Assembly (NCBI GenBank): GCA_947095535.1
Contig: OX352774.1
Coordinates: 4,836,001 to 4,900,000 of the forward strand
Direction: 5' to 3'
DNA length: 64,000 nt
Source: Poecilobothrus nobilitatus
Taxonomy: Eukaryota; Arthropoda; Insecta; Diptera; Dolichopodidae
In this document: positions 24,215 through 36,633 of the stretch, one piece after another
How positions within the stretch are numbered: position 1 is the stretch's first letter
How the letters are laid out: each line of letters starts with the position of its first letter
Program-made: the position numbers and the translations under genes
The notes under the pieces: model-generated
Told to the model about the DNA's origin: nothing
The model's input: only the letters and a program-made list of their open reading frames with translations
Database searches by the model: none

Positions 24215-25565
24215 GCTTTTAAAAACCGTTGGTTTACATTCTACCTTGTTTTATATTTTTTTGCAATTATTAAAAGAAAATTTTGAATATTACATGACCA
24301 TTGGACGACAAATTATTAATTCTCACAGATTTAATGATTATATTATTAAAATATTCTTAACATTATTTTTTATGATTTTCCATATAGTGAATTTTTTTTT
24401 ATAAAGTAATTAAAAAAATGTGTTCTGTTTTTGTTTTTCTTTGCCGTTTTCATTTTTCATTCATACATAAATTTAATTACATAATTATTACATAAATTTA
24501 CGTTAAATTATGTTTTGGTTATTCGAAAGTTTTACATTACATTTTTAACCAGAGCAGTCAGAAAGAATAAACAAAAAAAAAAAAATCAATTTGCTAATTT
24601 AAAGGCCTGAAGACTTGTTGAACCCAATTAGAAACATTATTTATGTACACAAAAAAAAAAAAAAAAAAAACACGTCCTCGACCTTTCAAGAATATCCTTA
24701 AAAGAATATCTTTACATTCACACATTTAAAATCATGATTCTATAGAATAACTTAGCAATAACTCTATTAAATCGTTCAAGTTAAAGAAAAAATCTTGAGG
24801 AAGCTGCATATGCGTATAATGATATGCAGAGAGAGGCACGTAAATTATCAAAAGATAATTTTATTTAACCAACAAGTAATGAATGAAATTATAATTAGCA
24901 TTTTTTATATGTTACATATATTGAGTTATAATAATTCTGTTTTGTATACGCTGTATATATATATATATTCACTAGCATACATTACATGAGAATTAAGAAA
25001 TAAAAAAAAAACTAGAGATTATAACCAGGATAACAAACCAGCAAATAAAGCGATTAATGTTCGCGTTCACTTTTATTTTGGGTTTTATTTTTAGTTCTGC
25101 GTATAATCGGTGAGCGAATAAATAAACTTTTCTCACAGACCATAAATTAATTAACCTTATATCGCTCACTCAATTGTAACTACCTCTTATATGTTTCCAG
25201 AAATGATAAGTTATCAATATTTGTCAATTTAGTTGTAAACATCTTTTAGTTTACATGTCAATTTTTACCAAATATGACATATTATTCAAAATTGTTATCA
25301 ATATTGATTGACAATATATTTGACAACATCTCAATTAGTGTACTATCAGTATTAAATATATATATACAATGTTTTGTTGTAAGAACCTAAATTTTGTGGA
25401 CTTGGATGACTGCCACAAGAAATTTTTTAATTTTTTCATTATTTGAACTCAATATTTTTTGAAATACTCTTTACAACGTTTATTGCACGTTGCAGAAATT
25501 GATGATACGAAATAATCACCTTCTTATGAAACGGATATGTGCTTTTTCGTTCCTCGTAAAAATCC
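24215..25565. other. A+T-rich intergenic DNA, no gene seen
   Basis: Includes a 21-base poly(A) run near 24651-24670 and repeated TTGTCAAT/TATCAATATT words at 25200-25330. No gene supported. Confidence 0.5.
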
Positions 25566-26075
25566 AAAATATTGATGTGTTTGGTTACTTTGATATTGGT
25601 TGACATAGGTGGCTGGTCATCGGCGCTCATAGCAGTGACCTCAATTAGCGCGTTAGCACCGTTTTGCTACCACTTCCGTGACCGCACGGCTTATAATAGG
25701 GCTATATTAGGTTTTAGTTTAGATCTATTTCGTTGCGTTCAGAAACCTTACCATTTCTGCAGGTTACTTAATCGCTAGATCACTAAGATCGTTGAGCTGA
25801 TGGCTATCCAGAGTTACTCTTCTGGTGCTAGCCAGCACTGGGCACTTACAAGTGAAGTGTATGATAGTTTCTTTCTCATTCTTTTAAGCACAACTGTGCC
25901 ATAATAAATTGAATGGGATACCTAGTCTGGCCGCATGTTCACCAATTGGTCAGTGTCTCGTGAACACACCTACTGATTATATTCCGACGGAATAGCTTCA
26001 ATAGATTATCGGTTTTTTTTTCTTATACGATGACCAGACTTTCCTTGCCGTACCGCATGTGGCTATTCCATTTCA
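25566..26075 (-). pseudogene. Non-LTR retrotransposon remnant, RNase H/C-terminal Cys-His region
   Basis: On the minus strand, one frame between about 25980 and 25770 reads PIGEHAARLGIPFNLLWHSC, then after a stop KNEKETIIHFTCKCPVLAST and LNDLSDLAIK. This is the pattern at the end of many insect non-LTR ORF2 proteins: a GxH..RxG segment, then Cys..Cys with E(E/K)ET..H..C.CP. Several stops and frame changes mark it as dead. The block is much less A+T-rich than its surroundings, as expected for a relic of a coding element. Confidence 0.78.
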
Positions 26076-26654
26076 CCATATTGATGTAGTTTTTATTTAT
26101 TTTTTATTTTAATTAATTTTTCAGACTTTAGTCTTTTCTTCATTTTCTTCTAAGATATTTATTTTTTCATAAGTTTCAATAGAACAAGCAACCAAATTGA
26201 TTGAGTATATTATAATATTACACAACGAAAATTTGTTTTTGCTCTTTGCTCTTCTAATTGCTCTTCCTTAATATTTTTATTTATTTAACAAATTTCGTGA
26301 TATCTTGGGTAAAGGCCTAAAATAACTCTAAATATATAATTTTTTAGATATAAGTATAATTTTTATTTTATTTTATTTTAATAAAGTCAATCGAATACTT
26401 ATAATCTAATAGTCTAATTCCTATACAAATTTCTATGTTTTCATATGTCTAACATACAAGTTTAAAATTTATTTTGTCTTAACCTCAAAAATTTCAATTA
26501 AATCTAATATTAACTTAAAAATTGTGCTGTTCCAATATGCTAAAGATGTCTTATATATAGAATAATCTTTGAAATAATCAATAATTACGCAATAGTTTAA
26601 GATTGTAGTATAATGGGATGTTTTTTTTTTACGTTTATGCTATATTCGAAAAAG

Positions 26655-26845
26655 TAAACTTATTTCGTTTCATTGGCTTTAATTTTCCACTTTTTCAACC
26701 GATATTGAATACCGTCCAGTGCTTTTTGAAGATGCACTGTTGAATGAATACTAAAAGCTAATATCACTGTTTTAGCATAGAATGATGTGGTAATGTAACA
26801 ATTTTTAGGGAGATCTGAGGCGTATATAAGAAAGAATGACATTTA
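26655..26845 (-). pseudogene. Non-LTR reverse transcriptase palm remnant
   Basis: A minus-strand frame (26842-26660) contains IYASDLPKN, then TSFYAKTVILAFS at the position of the catalytic F/Y-ADD box, then LQKALDGIQYRLKKWKIKANETK. The last part is the segment following the palm in Jockey-type reverse transcriptases. The Asp-Asp pair is lost (YAK instead of ADD), so it is inactive. Same strand and expected order as the C-terminal remnant at 25566-26075, so the two may be parts of one decayed element. Confidence 0.75.
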
Positions 26846-29800
26846 TTGAAAAATTAAAAACAAATCAATTTGAGTTTAGGATTCAGGTTCGGTTTGAAAT
26901 CCTGATCAACATTATCTGTTTTTAGTATAAGGTAGAAAAAAAAAAAACAAACAAAATAAATTAAATATTAAAAATTATGACATTATTTTTCTATACCTCT
27001 CTCTCTCTTTCTCTTTATAATATATCTTCATCTTCTCATATATTTTATATTTTAATGAAAATTGGAAATTATCCCCGAGTGTCCCATTTATATGCAAATT
27101 TTAATGTAATTTTAGGTAATATCAATTTTCTGTTAACGTTTCGTTATATTTTTCTTTTCTTATCGGACTGATGAAATCAATAAAAATCGAAATCAAAATC
27201 ACAATCTCGTTTCCAATTCTATCCATACCATATTCAATATTGATGATAATGATGATTATATTGATATTAACGATATCGATAGTGTTGATGATGATGATGA
27301 TGATAATGATGCAAATTTGTGCTCATATAATTTTTTAGTAGTTTAATTCTGCTTATCAATGTTTTATTTTTTTTAATGAAATTCTTTATAACGATTTAAT
27401 CTTCAATACTTCGTTTATTTTTTTTTGCATTTTTTATGATTTTTTGTTTTTTCTTAGCACTTTTTTATACAACATTTATATAAAAATTTATAAGAACTTA
27501 ATTAAATCAATGACTTTTCATGTCATCCAACACTTTTAGAATCGATGATTAAAGTTAGTTAAAAATCTAAGTCAGTCACATTAAATTCATGAAATGACTT
27601 GGTTGGTTTCATCTACATATATCTGATCATACTTTTATATGCATATAATATATAAATTATTGACTAAAATGGATCTAAAGAAGCATTCATAAAAGAGCAG
27701 TTTATTTAAAAAAATAAACCAAAAAGTAAAAATTAAAAACTTGTCGCACAAAATCTTGAATTAAATTAAAAAAAAAAAAAATAAATAAAATAAAACAAGA
27801 AAAAATTTTTCGTTTGCAAAAAGATTTGTAAGCGAGTAGAATTTACTCAAAAAGCAAGAGAAAAATGCAAAAAAAAAAAAAAATGAATTCCAGAGTACAG
27901 ATAAATTTCAAAATTTATGACTCAATTAAGTTTTTATCATAAAATACGACCGGACATAAGATTGAATCGGAAAGATTTTCAATGTGACTATATAGGTATT
28001 ATTTTGTTAGCTGCCGCATAAAATTTGTTTTTTTTTCGGTTTGTATGGGTACTTGTTTTACAAACACCATAAGAACAACTTTAAAATTGTATGAAATTCA
28101 ACTTTTTGTTTTTTTTTTTTTATTTAGTTTTTAGACTTAAACCTAAATATATAATTTTTTTTTGTTCTTTTCTTTTTTTTTTTTTTGTTGAGCTGCAAAA
28201 GCAGATGATGATTTGATTCAGTTAATGAAATTTTTTTTTTTCCAATAATTTTTTAATTTAAGAGACAGAATTAAAACGGTAGAGAGATAATTTTTCGCGC
28301 TTTCTAATGTTTTTTTTATAAAACATCAAACAATCAAAACATTTATCGGTAATGTTATCAACATCAATAATCATCATTATCTTCAATATCGCAAGTATAT
28401 CAACTCTTTTATGCTTTATTAAACATTAAAAACTGCAAAAAAAAAAAATCACTTTAATAAAAACTTTATTAATGTTGGACTTTTTTGTTTGTAGACCGAG
28501 GCGATCATGTAATTTATCGATTAATTACATAAATATAAATAAAAAGTTAGAGTTGTATCATCAAAATCAAGAAAAATTATTTTTAGTTTATTGTTTTCTA
28601 TTATTATTTTATCTCCTTGTTTTTATAAGGCTACAAAATCACAGTAAGAGTATAGCTTTTTCCCTTTGTAGCTTCCACTAAAGTTGCACAAACATCCTTG
28701 TGAAAATAAATGCTTGTGATCATTGTGTTAAATCAATGCGATTTAATAACCAAACTTTAGAGTACCTTAGAGTACGGTGAGTTTTAATACGTAAGAAAAA
28801 TGAAATATTAGTATACAGTTATAAAGTTAGTACAAAATCAAAGTTTGAATAGTTTGTTTAGCGCTATTTTTGGGGATTTTTTTTTTAAACATTTGAAAAT
28901 TTATTTGCTTTTGTTTTTAGATTGATTAAATTTTGATGAACTAAATAATAATTAAAATTAAAATAAAACATTTGATAAAATTTAATAGTACAAGATAGAG
29001 CATCGAGTAGGTGAAGCTCATGGTTTATAAACGAAAAGATTACGCATACAACTTTTGCAAAAGTTGTAAGAGTCAACTATAATCAAAAATATTTAATGGT
29101 ATCAAAATGGCAACTAATTTATGCTATTTGTGCTCTGTAAGAACAGATCAGCCATTTACAATCAACTTTATTTAGAAAAATTATTAAAAAATTATATTTG
29201 GAGAACAAGTATCTACTTTAACAAATCACCGCTAAAGAAAATTATTCGAGTTCACATTCATATGGTGTCCCATCTAATATAGGAATAATCTTACCAAAAA
29301 AAGGAGATTTTAAAAAACGAAAATTTCGAAAAAGGATATTTTAAGTAAATTTCGTAGGCTGACTCTTTAAAAAATTTATATAAAATTTTTATAAAATTTT
29401 TTGGAACCATCGAAACATTTTCATATAAAGAGAATGTTTGTTAAAAAAGGGAAAATGATTGAACAGACCTAATAGCTAAAATTTTAAGACAATCTTACAA
29501 TATTCCCAGATAATTTTAAATTTAATTCTCTTTCTTGTCTTCTTTTTTTTTTCTCTTAAAATTTGATGTTTGAGGTGAATTGTATCTTTGATTTGCTGAC
29601 CCTTATTGATGATAAATTCTGATCATTTTTCAATTTATATAATGTATAATTGTGCATAATCTCCCATTATGTACACATTGTATTTGCACTTATAATATTC
29701 CTCTCTTTTTGAGATATCATTAAAATACCCTAATTCGACCTTTTTCACAAATATTTTCCTAATTTAAACTATATCTTATATACCTATGCCCTTTATTTTT

Positions 29801-30639
29801 ATAAGAATATAATGTGAAACCCACGGACCATGAAGCCAAGTATTTATTTGAATCTTATAAGCTTAGTTTAAAAAATGTACTCTTTTTCATTTTCTCTCTT
29901 ACCATCTCTCTATATTTTACTCATCTTATATATAAGAGTTATTATTATTTGATGTCTTATTATTATTAGGTTAGTTATAAGATGAGGTAGACGGAGAATA
30001 ATTTAAGGGAAATTCTTTTCCGTCTGAGTGCTAAAATGTGGAACGTAGAAATAAGACAGCCGAACTTGCTTCTTTAATTACTAGCCTTCTATAGTGCGTT
30101 CGGTTTCTTACTATGAAGAGTTTATATAGTATTATCTAATTAAGTCACTTGCAGATTTAATTTTACTCTGCTATTTTAAATATAAATTTTAATTATCAAA
30201 AGTAGATGCGGAAAAAATTATAAATTTATTTTAAACAAACAATGCAGCATTCAGGAAAAATTATAAATTTAAGCTGCATTCAATTAAACGGTTTAATTTA
30301 CAATTATTCAAATACGTAAGTTTATAATATTAAAATTTTAAATATAAAAAACAATAATGGCACTTCATAAAACTTTAACATTTGTAACAATTTTTAAATC
30401 TACTCCAGAGTAAGATTAAAAAAGTTAACTCAATATTTCATTTCGAAACACTATTTGTGAGATCACTGCAGTTTATTAAACTTTATTTTGCCATTTCAAA
30501 ACGACTTTTCTGTCATAGAAAGACTTTAATTTTCTGGAACTTAAATTTTAACTTCCAATAACTTTCTTTAATTCCTAACTGCTTGGATTTTTTGTATTGT
30601 TGTAAAGTTTACTTTTCTTTAACCGCGACATTCTCAATA
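26846..30639. other. A+T-rich intergenic DNA, no gene seen
   Basis: A (GAT)n-type simple repeat lies at about 27241-27312. The remainder is poly(A)/poly(T) runs and short open frames without recognisable products. Confidence 0.5.
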
Positions 30640-30990
30640 TCTATAAAATGTAAAGGACTCGAGTCCTCCAAACAGCGCTAGGTTATTTCGATAAAGTGCA
30701 AAATAGATTTATTCGTCTTAATGGCGACCCCTCATCAAGCCTAAGCTATCAAATCAAGTGATTATTTAATCAGCTATCAAATCAAGAGCTATTTAATCAA
30801 GTGATTAAAGTCCAAAGCTATCAAAGGCAATTCATTTCAGTGACTTTCGATTTTTTCCACCGTCTCGTAAAAAAACAAAAAGAGTGAAAAACGCACTCCT
30901 GTTTTCAATTGTACGTGAAAGCCAAATTCTTTACTTAGAGGTAGAAACTTGATTCTCATTCAACCTAATACTCATAATTTAAATAATTTT
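30640..30990 (+). pseudogene. Second non-LTR reverse transcriptase C-terminal remnant
   Basis: A frame from 30657 reads TRVLQTALGYFDKVQNRFIR, continuing LNGDPSSSLSYQIK. It aligns with the remnant at 15420 (PQTVLEYLDKVQNRAIRLLNDP) and derives from the same or a close family. After 30758 the frame dissolves into short duplicated AGCTATCAAATCAAG words (30744-30808). Sequence to about 30990 may be its degraded 3' part. Confidence 0.65.
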
Positions 30991-33900
30991 TATTTCTGAA
31001 CTTAAACTTAGTTTAACTTCACTTGAGAATTTAAACAAAAATGAAGATGCAAAATTAAACCCCACAAGAAGCCAGTAATGTGCGGTGTGCGGTCGAAAAG
31101 TTTATTTAATTCAAAAGAAATTCAAAAGTAACTGTTATATGTAACAGGTTGAAAAACCTATTTTGTAATAAAGTTCTATACATTTAAAATCTTTATTGTA
31201 ACTATAACTATATAACTAACTTACTTCTAAAACAATATTCGCCTATGAAGTAAACATTAAAGCTATTTTTAATTTTCGATTTCTGAAGTTCTGGAAGTTT
31301 CAGAATCTACAGTCATCTAAATTACAATATCACCAGTTAAAACAAACAAAAAGAAAATAAATAAATTTAGAATACTTTTTAACTATACACAATACTCAGC
31401 AAACTTTTAAATTACATTTTTATTGAGCATTTTTTTTTTTTTTAAGAAGAATCTGTCATGATTAAAGATTCACAATTTTTGGTTTTGTTATTTATAGTGA
31501 TCAAAACATACAAAGTCAAAAGTCATAAAACATTTTTTATTGTAAATTTGTTCATTTTTATTACCAAAAAATAAAAATAAAAAAAAAAAAAACAAAAACA
31601 AAATAAATAAAACGATTCCTTGTTAATCTCATCAACAAAGTATGATGCGCCAATGATACATACTTAACTTTTGCCAATGACTGCTTAACTAAAACCAATC
31701 CAATAACACAACGATTTCAAATCAAAATTTAATTACACTTTAAATTATATATATTTTTTTTTTTTTTTAAATTCAATAATTGATTTGCAAGGTAAATATC
31801 TAATCAATTTGCTGCTACAACAAAAACAAAAAAAAAAGCCAAGAGCAAAAAAAGAAAAATAAATAAAAACAGAAAATAACCAAAGCAACTCTTTTTAAAT
31901 TGGTTTTGAGCCCATATTTATTTCAGATCGTAAACTTTCAGAAAATTTATGATCATCATCGTCATCGTCGTCAATGTGTTGTAACTCATATAACTATAAT
32001 TGCATTTATATAGTCATATGATCATCGTCATCATAGACATCAGATCGGCAATCGAAATTAATATCGACATCGTTTGAAGCATAAAAACATTTTAATTGAG
32101 GCTTTAAAAGGTAAACAGAACTTTTAAACATTTTTAACCATAATTTAAGTATAGGACATTTCAATAAATTTCCATACACAATATTGTGGAAAATGTCTGT
32201 ATGTTTATTCATTCTTGTCATTTTCATTTTATCATATATACTATATATAAATTCATATACATGATAATGCCGGCATAATAGTATAAACTTATTATAATTT
32301 ATGTTTATTAATTGATGCTAGGACTGCTATCATATATAGTACTATCATAATATATAGATACCACTATTGACTAACCAAGCTTTCATTGTAAAAATTTTCA
32401 AAAGGTGACTAAATAATACAAAATATTCATATAGATTTGATTTCAGTTGTATGACTTGTCAATGAGTATGTGCATAACTCAAAAATTCGAAAGGACCTTC
32501 AAATATGATCTGGTAAAAAAGAAATAAGATTATCCGCAGTCAAAAATATTTTTATAAACAAGAAGTACACCAAAATATATTAGCTGATGTAGAGGTTTTT
32601 TTTTCCAACAGACTTAAGTATTTTATACACGGGTAGATCTTTTAATTAGATTCATATAGAGCACATTATACTTCATCTGATTAATTCGACAGATAATTAC
32701 TGAATACATCACTTGTCAAGTTAAAATTGTCCTACAATTTACTAAATATCTAGATGTTATTATAGCATTGTAATTAGACAATTGGGAAAATATACATATA
32801 TATGTATAGATAGATGTTAATAAAAAAAAAAAAAAAAGATGTATCCTCCAAATGTTATTATTAGCTGGACCTCTAGTTATCTCAGAGCTCTTTTGTCTAT
32901 ATATATGTACACAGTTAGTAATCAGTGAATTTAAGTTCATCTTACCTATAGTAAAGAAATTAACTCTTTAGTGTCCATTACAATTTCTTGAAAAATCAGC
33001 CTTTTATCATCTATTTTGGAATATTTTTTATATTATGTATTTCGAAAACTCCATTCAATTCTATTCATCTGAATTGGTTTAAGAAACTTACTTTAATGGA
33101 AGGATTAAAAAAGCCAAATTGATGTAAAAAAAAATTTAATTTATTTTTAAAAAATGCTTGTATTTAGCAACTAATTTAAAATCTAACTTTTGTGATTACT
33201 TGTTTGTTTGTTTGTTTTTTTTTATAGAGTTTCAACTCTTATGACGGGACCATATATAAAATATCTAGAACTTTTATTGTATCATTGCGGAGTTTTTTTT
33301 ATTTTAAGATTTTTTTTTTTTGTAAAAACATTAATTGGCAAATGTGAAATCGATTTAAAAGTTATAATATTAAAAAAAACTAAATGTATAGGTACTAACA
33401 AACAAAACAAATAAAAAAAGAAAGAAAACAAAAACACAAAAATGTTGCCACAATGTAATCACTTTGTTGCACTTAATTCAAATTAATCTCAGCAGTTTTG
33501 GGTAATTTGAAGCATTCTTAAATGAATTTTTCGATTTTATTATTGCTGCACAGAGGTAAATTATTTTTTTTTTTTTTTATTATTTAAATTTTTTATTTAT
33601 TTTTTTTTTTTTTTTGCTACAAATTTTCATTTAATGGCAAAATAAGGAAAAAAAAAATTTTTATAATTTATTGCACATCTTAAAAAAAAAAAAAAAACAA
33701 AAATTGTTTTTTTATTTCTCATTTAAATGAAAAAGAATTAAAAAATTCGATAGTGGTGCTGTTTTTTTTTTCCATAAATAAATTAAAATTTTATATGAAA
33801 AATTTAAAAATTTGTTTTAATTTCGCCATAAAGTAAAAATTTTGTTATCAATTTTTACTTAAAAGTTCTATACAAAGTAATTAAAAAGAAAAAAATAAAG

Positions 33901-34574
33901 ACTAAAAACTAAAACTAATTAAATTTAAAGTATAAACAAACATTCCACATGATTCAATATGGTTCAATTTGAAATCAATATGGTTACTTGGAAAATTAAA
34001 GTTTTTTTTCATTAATTTAGAAATGATAACATTGTAACCATAGATTTCATACATAAAATAAATCTTTGGTTTTAATATAATCTTTTGATTCTTATTAACA
34101 AAAATTAATGTTCCTGATTCGATAAATCGTTGTGATAAACAAGCGTTTCGTATAGATTTGGGGTGAATAACTCATTGGAAAACTTACATGTAAAGATAGT
34201 TGCGTATCCTCCCTACCAAATGACAATAACAATGTTCCGTTAACACCTTCTCGCAATCAAACGATATTTTAACAGATTTTTTGATTAAAATGAAATGTTA
34301 TAATAATTAAAAATGGTACTAAAAGCTTCATTCCATGTTTAACAGCCTTTACTTGGTGACACAAATTTTAAGATAACTCATAACATTTTTTGTTAAAAAC
34401 TCCAGTTTACAAAAACCTTAGGAAATTCTATAGTTATATAACAGATTTTATAATATACTTTCTAATGTCATGTCACGTAAATTTTGACGTAAATAAATGT
34501 TACGTAAGATAAACGTCAGAAAATACACATGATCAATGAGATCAAAAGTATATATGCTTCAGTCTGTTTAAAAG
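30991..34574. other. A+T-rich intergenic DNA, no gene seen
   Basis: Contains a GATCATCATCGTCATCGTCG-type simple repeat (31950-31972) and a matching patch at 32018-32045. The open frame at 32006-32227 ends in this repeat and has no recognisable domain. Confidence 0.5.
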
Positions 34575-34686
34575 TTTTTTTTTCTGTTAGTTTATGCTTC
34601 AGCCACATAAATGTGACAGGGAAATTACAAAGCCTTTCTTTTTCAGGAGTATACTGTAAATGTCGTAAGGGGAAATTTTTTCTTAC
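34575..34686 (-). mobile_element. tRNA-derived SINE, 5'-truncated copy 3
   Basis: Minus-strand copy of the SINE family seen at 18443 and 36444. Shared words on the + strand are GCCACATAAATGTGACAGG, GAAATTACAAAGCCTTTC and AATGTCGTAAGGGGAAATT. It has a poly(T) run (the A tail) on the left and stops before the tRNA-like head, so only the body and tail remain. Confidence 0.75.
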
Positions 34687-36443
34687 CAACTTGAAAACTT
34701 ACTTATGGTAAAATTATAATGTAAGTATCTAAATATATTTTAAATTGAATATTTTATAACTAAAACTTTAAGTTTTTTAATGATTTATTTAAAGTATATT
34801 TTAAATGCTAAATTAATTTTAAAGAACAGAACACAAATGATTTTTAACTATTTTCGAAAATATTTTCGTAATTTACCTGATGCGTGTTGTATTTCTCAAT
34901 AAAGTAATTTAAAACCAATTTAAATACTCAAGAGATAAAAAAAAAAAAACAACTTAGTGATTTAATAACTTTTTATCCCTTTAAAATATGATTATTATAA
35001 GTTTGATTTAAAAATGCTTCTTTTTTTAGATTATAAATTAAAGTGAGTTATTACCTTAGAAAAGAGTCACATTTCATTCTATTTTCTAATTTACAACTTT
35101 TTATTTTTTTTTATTTTTCGAGATTTAAAATGCAAAACTCTAAACTTAATTCTTGGGGAATATAAATTCGGACAATCGCCAAGATTAAATTATGTGCGTT
35201 ATGAAAATAATCACTAAAGAATTTTTCTTTTAACACATCAACTTTGAAATCCATCATATAATAAAACACACAACCATTGATAATAAAAAGAGTTGTGTTG
35301 ATTTTTGTATCAACTTTTTGCATATTTTACAAATATAAGGATTGCCAATTGCCATCATTTTAAACCATCATCAATAAGATAGCTTTTGTCTTTTTTTTTT
35401 ATTACTTTGTTTTTTTTATTTCTTTTTTTGGTTAATTTATGGCTCAAAACAATGTCTTTTTTATGACTCTCTTTAATATGATTTTTTCATTACCATTTTG
35501 TACATATACATATATAGAATGGCGAATATTTATATATATTGATGTACATATATGTATATATATGATAGTCCCATCAGGTATGAAAAATTTTTATGAGCAC
35601 ATTAAGTTTACCTCTAAATGGATTTATAACTGTATATTTTGTGTATTATGTACTTGTAATTTATAAGCTGATTATAAATTAAAAAAAATAAAAATGAAAT
35701 CTTTTAAAAATGTTTAAAAATTTATAAAATTTTATTTCATTCTTACCGACAACATTGTATATATATATATATATATATATGTACTACATATACATATATG
35801 TATTGAAAATTCTATTAGTGAATAGCCACCGAATGGCTCCAATCTTAATTTATTACTTATCTGTACAACAATTAAAGAAATTATGAGAACATTTTAAGAA
35901 AAAGGTTTTCATTTTAATTTTTCATTATTAAGATTATGGATTATCTATACAGAAAACTAAAGAGTTTTCGAATATTTCAAAGTATGACACTTGGCAAATA
36001 GTTTTATGTATACATATGCATGTAATTAAGAATATACGTCAACTAGATTTTAAAAAGTTTTATATAATGTTCAAAACCAAAAAATTTGTATTAAATAGTC
36101 ATGTATCTTTTAAATTCCAACACCATATACATATAGTAATTGAATATGATCAATAACAATAACAATAACCCGTTCAACTATCCAATTGTTCAATTCGTAT
36201 CGAACTTTTATAAAATTTTAATATTATAGAAGTGTAACAACAAGCTTTTATAACAATAATAGTTATTCTTCAACTTTATATGTATACATATACATTAATG
36301 TTATTATAATTTCATTTGTATTCTGTTTAAACATTTTAATCTGTGGTTTATAAGAATGAATTAAAATAAATTGAATATTTTTTTATTATTATGCTTATAC
36401 ATAATATGTATAGGTATAAACATTAATTTAAAATTAAGGATAA
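34687..36443. other. A+T-rich intergenic DNA, no gene seen
   Basis: A (TA)n run at 35758-35780 and TATACATATATG clusters nearby. Open frames such as 35111-35323 and 35439-35666 show no recognisable domain. Confidence 0.5.
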
Positions 36444-36633
36444 GGGGGACCTCGGTGGCCTTGTGAATAAGAGCGTGTAAAATACGCTATAAACACCGAG
36501 GGAGTGTGGGTTCGAATCCCATACACGTCGTAAGAATAATTCCCCCCTTGCGACATGTATAGCCATGCCTGAAAAGAAAAGTCTGTGTAATTTCCTTGTT
36601 ACATTTGTGTGGAATGCAATAAAAAAAAAAAAA
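36444..36633 (+). mobile_element. tRNA-derived SINE, full-length copy 2
   Basis: The head GGACCTCGGTGGCC is followed by a perfect anticodon-type stem (AGCGT..ACGCT, 7-base loop), a long class II-like variable region and an intact B box GGTTCGAATCC (36509-36519) inside a paired T-arm. The body has TTGCGACATGTATAGCC and GTCTGTGTAATTTCC, with a 14- to 15-base poly(A) tail. No clear target-site duplication. The anticodon is not reliable, so the parent tRNA is unknown; the long variable region favours Leu or Ser. Confidence 0.88.

Noticed and set aside
32006..32227. 73-codon frame with an acidic end
   Set aside because: The Asp run comes from a GATCATCATCG simple repeat; the rest has no recognised domain.
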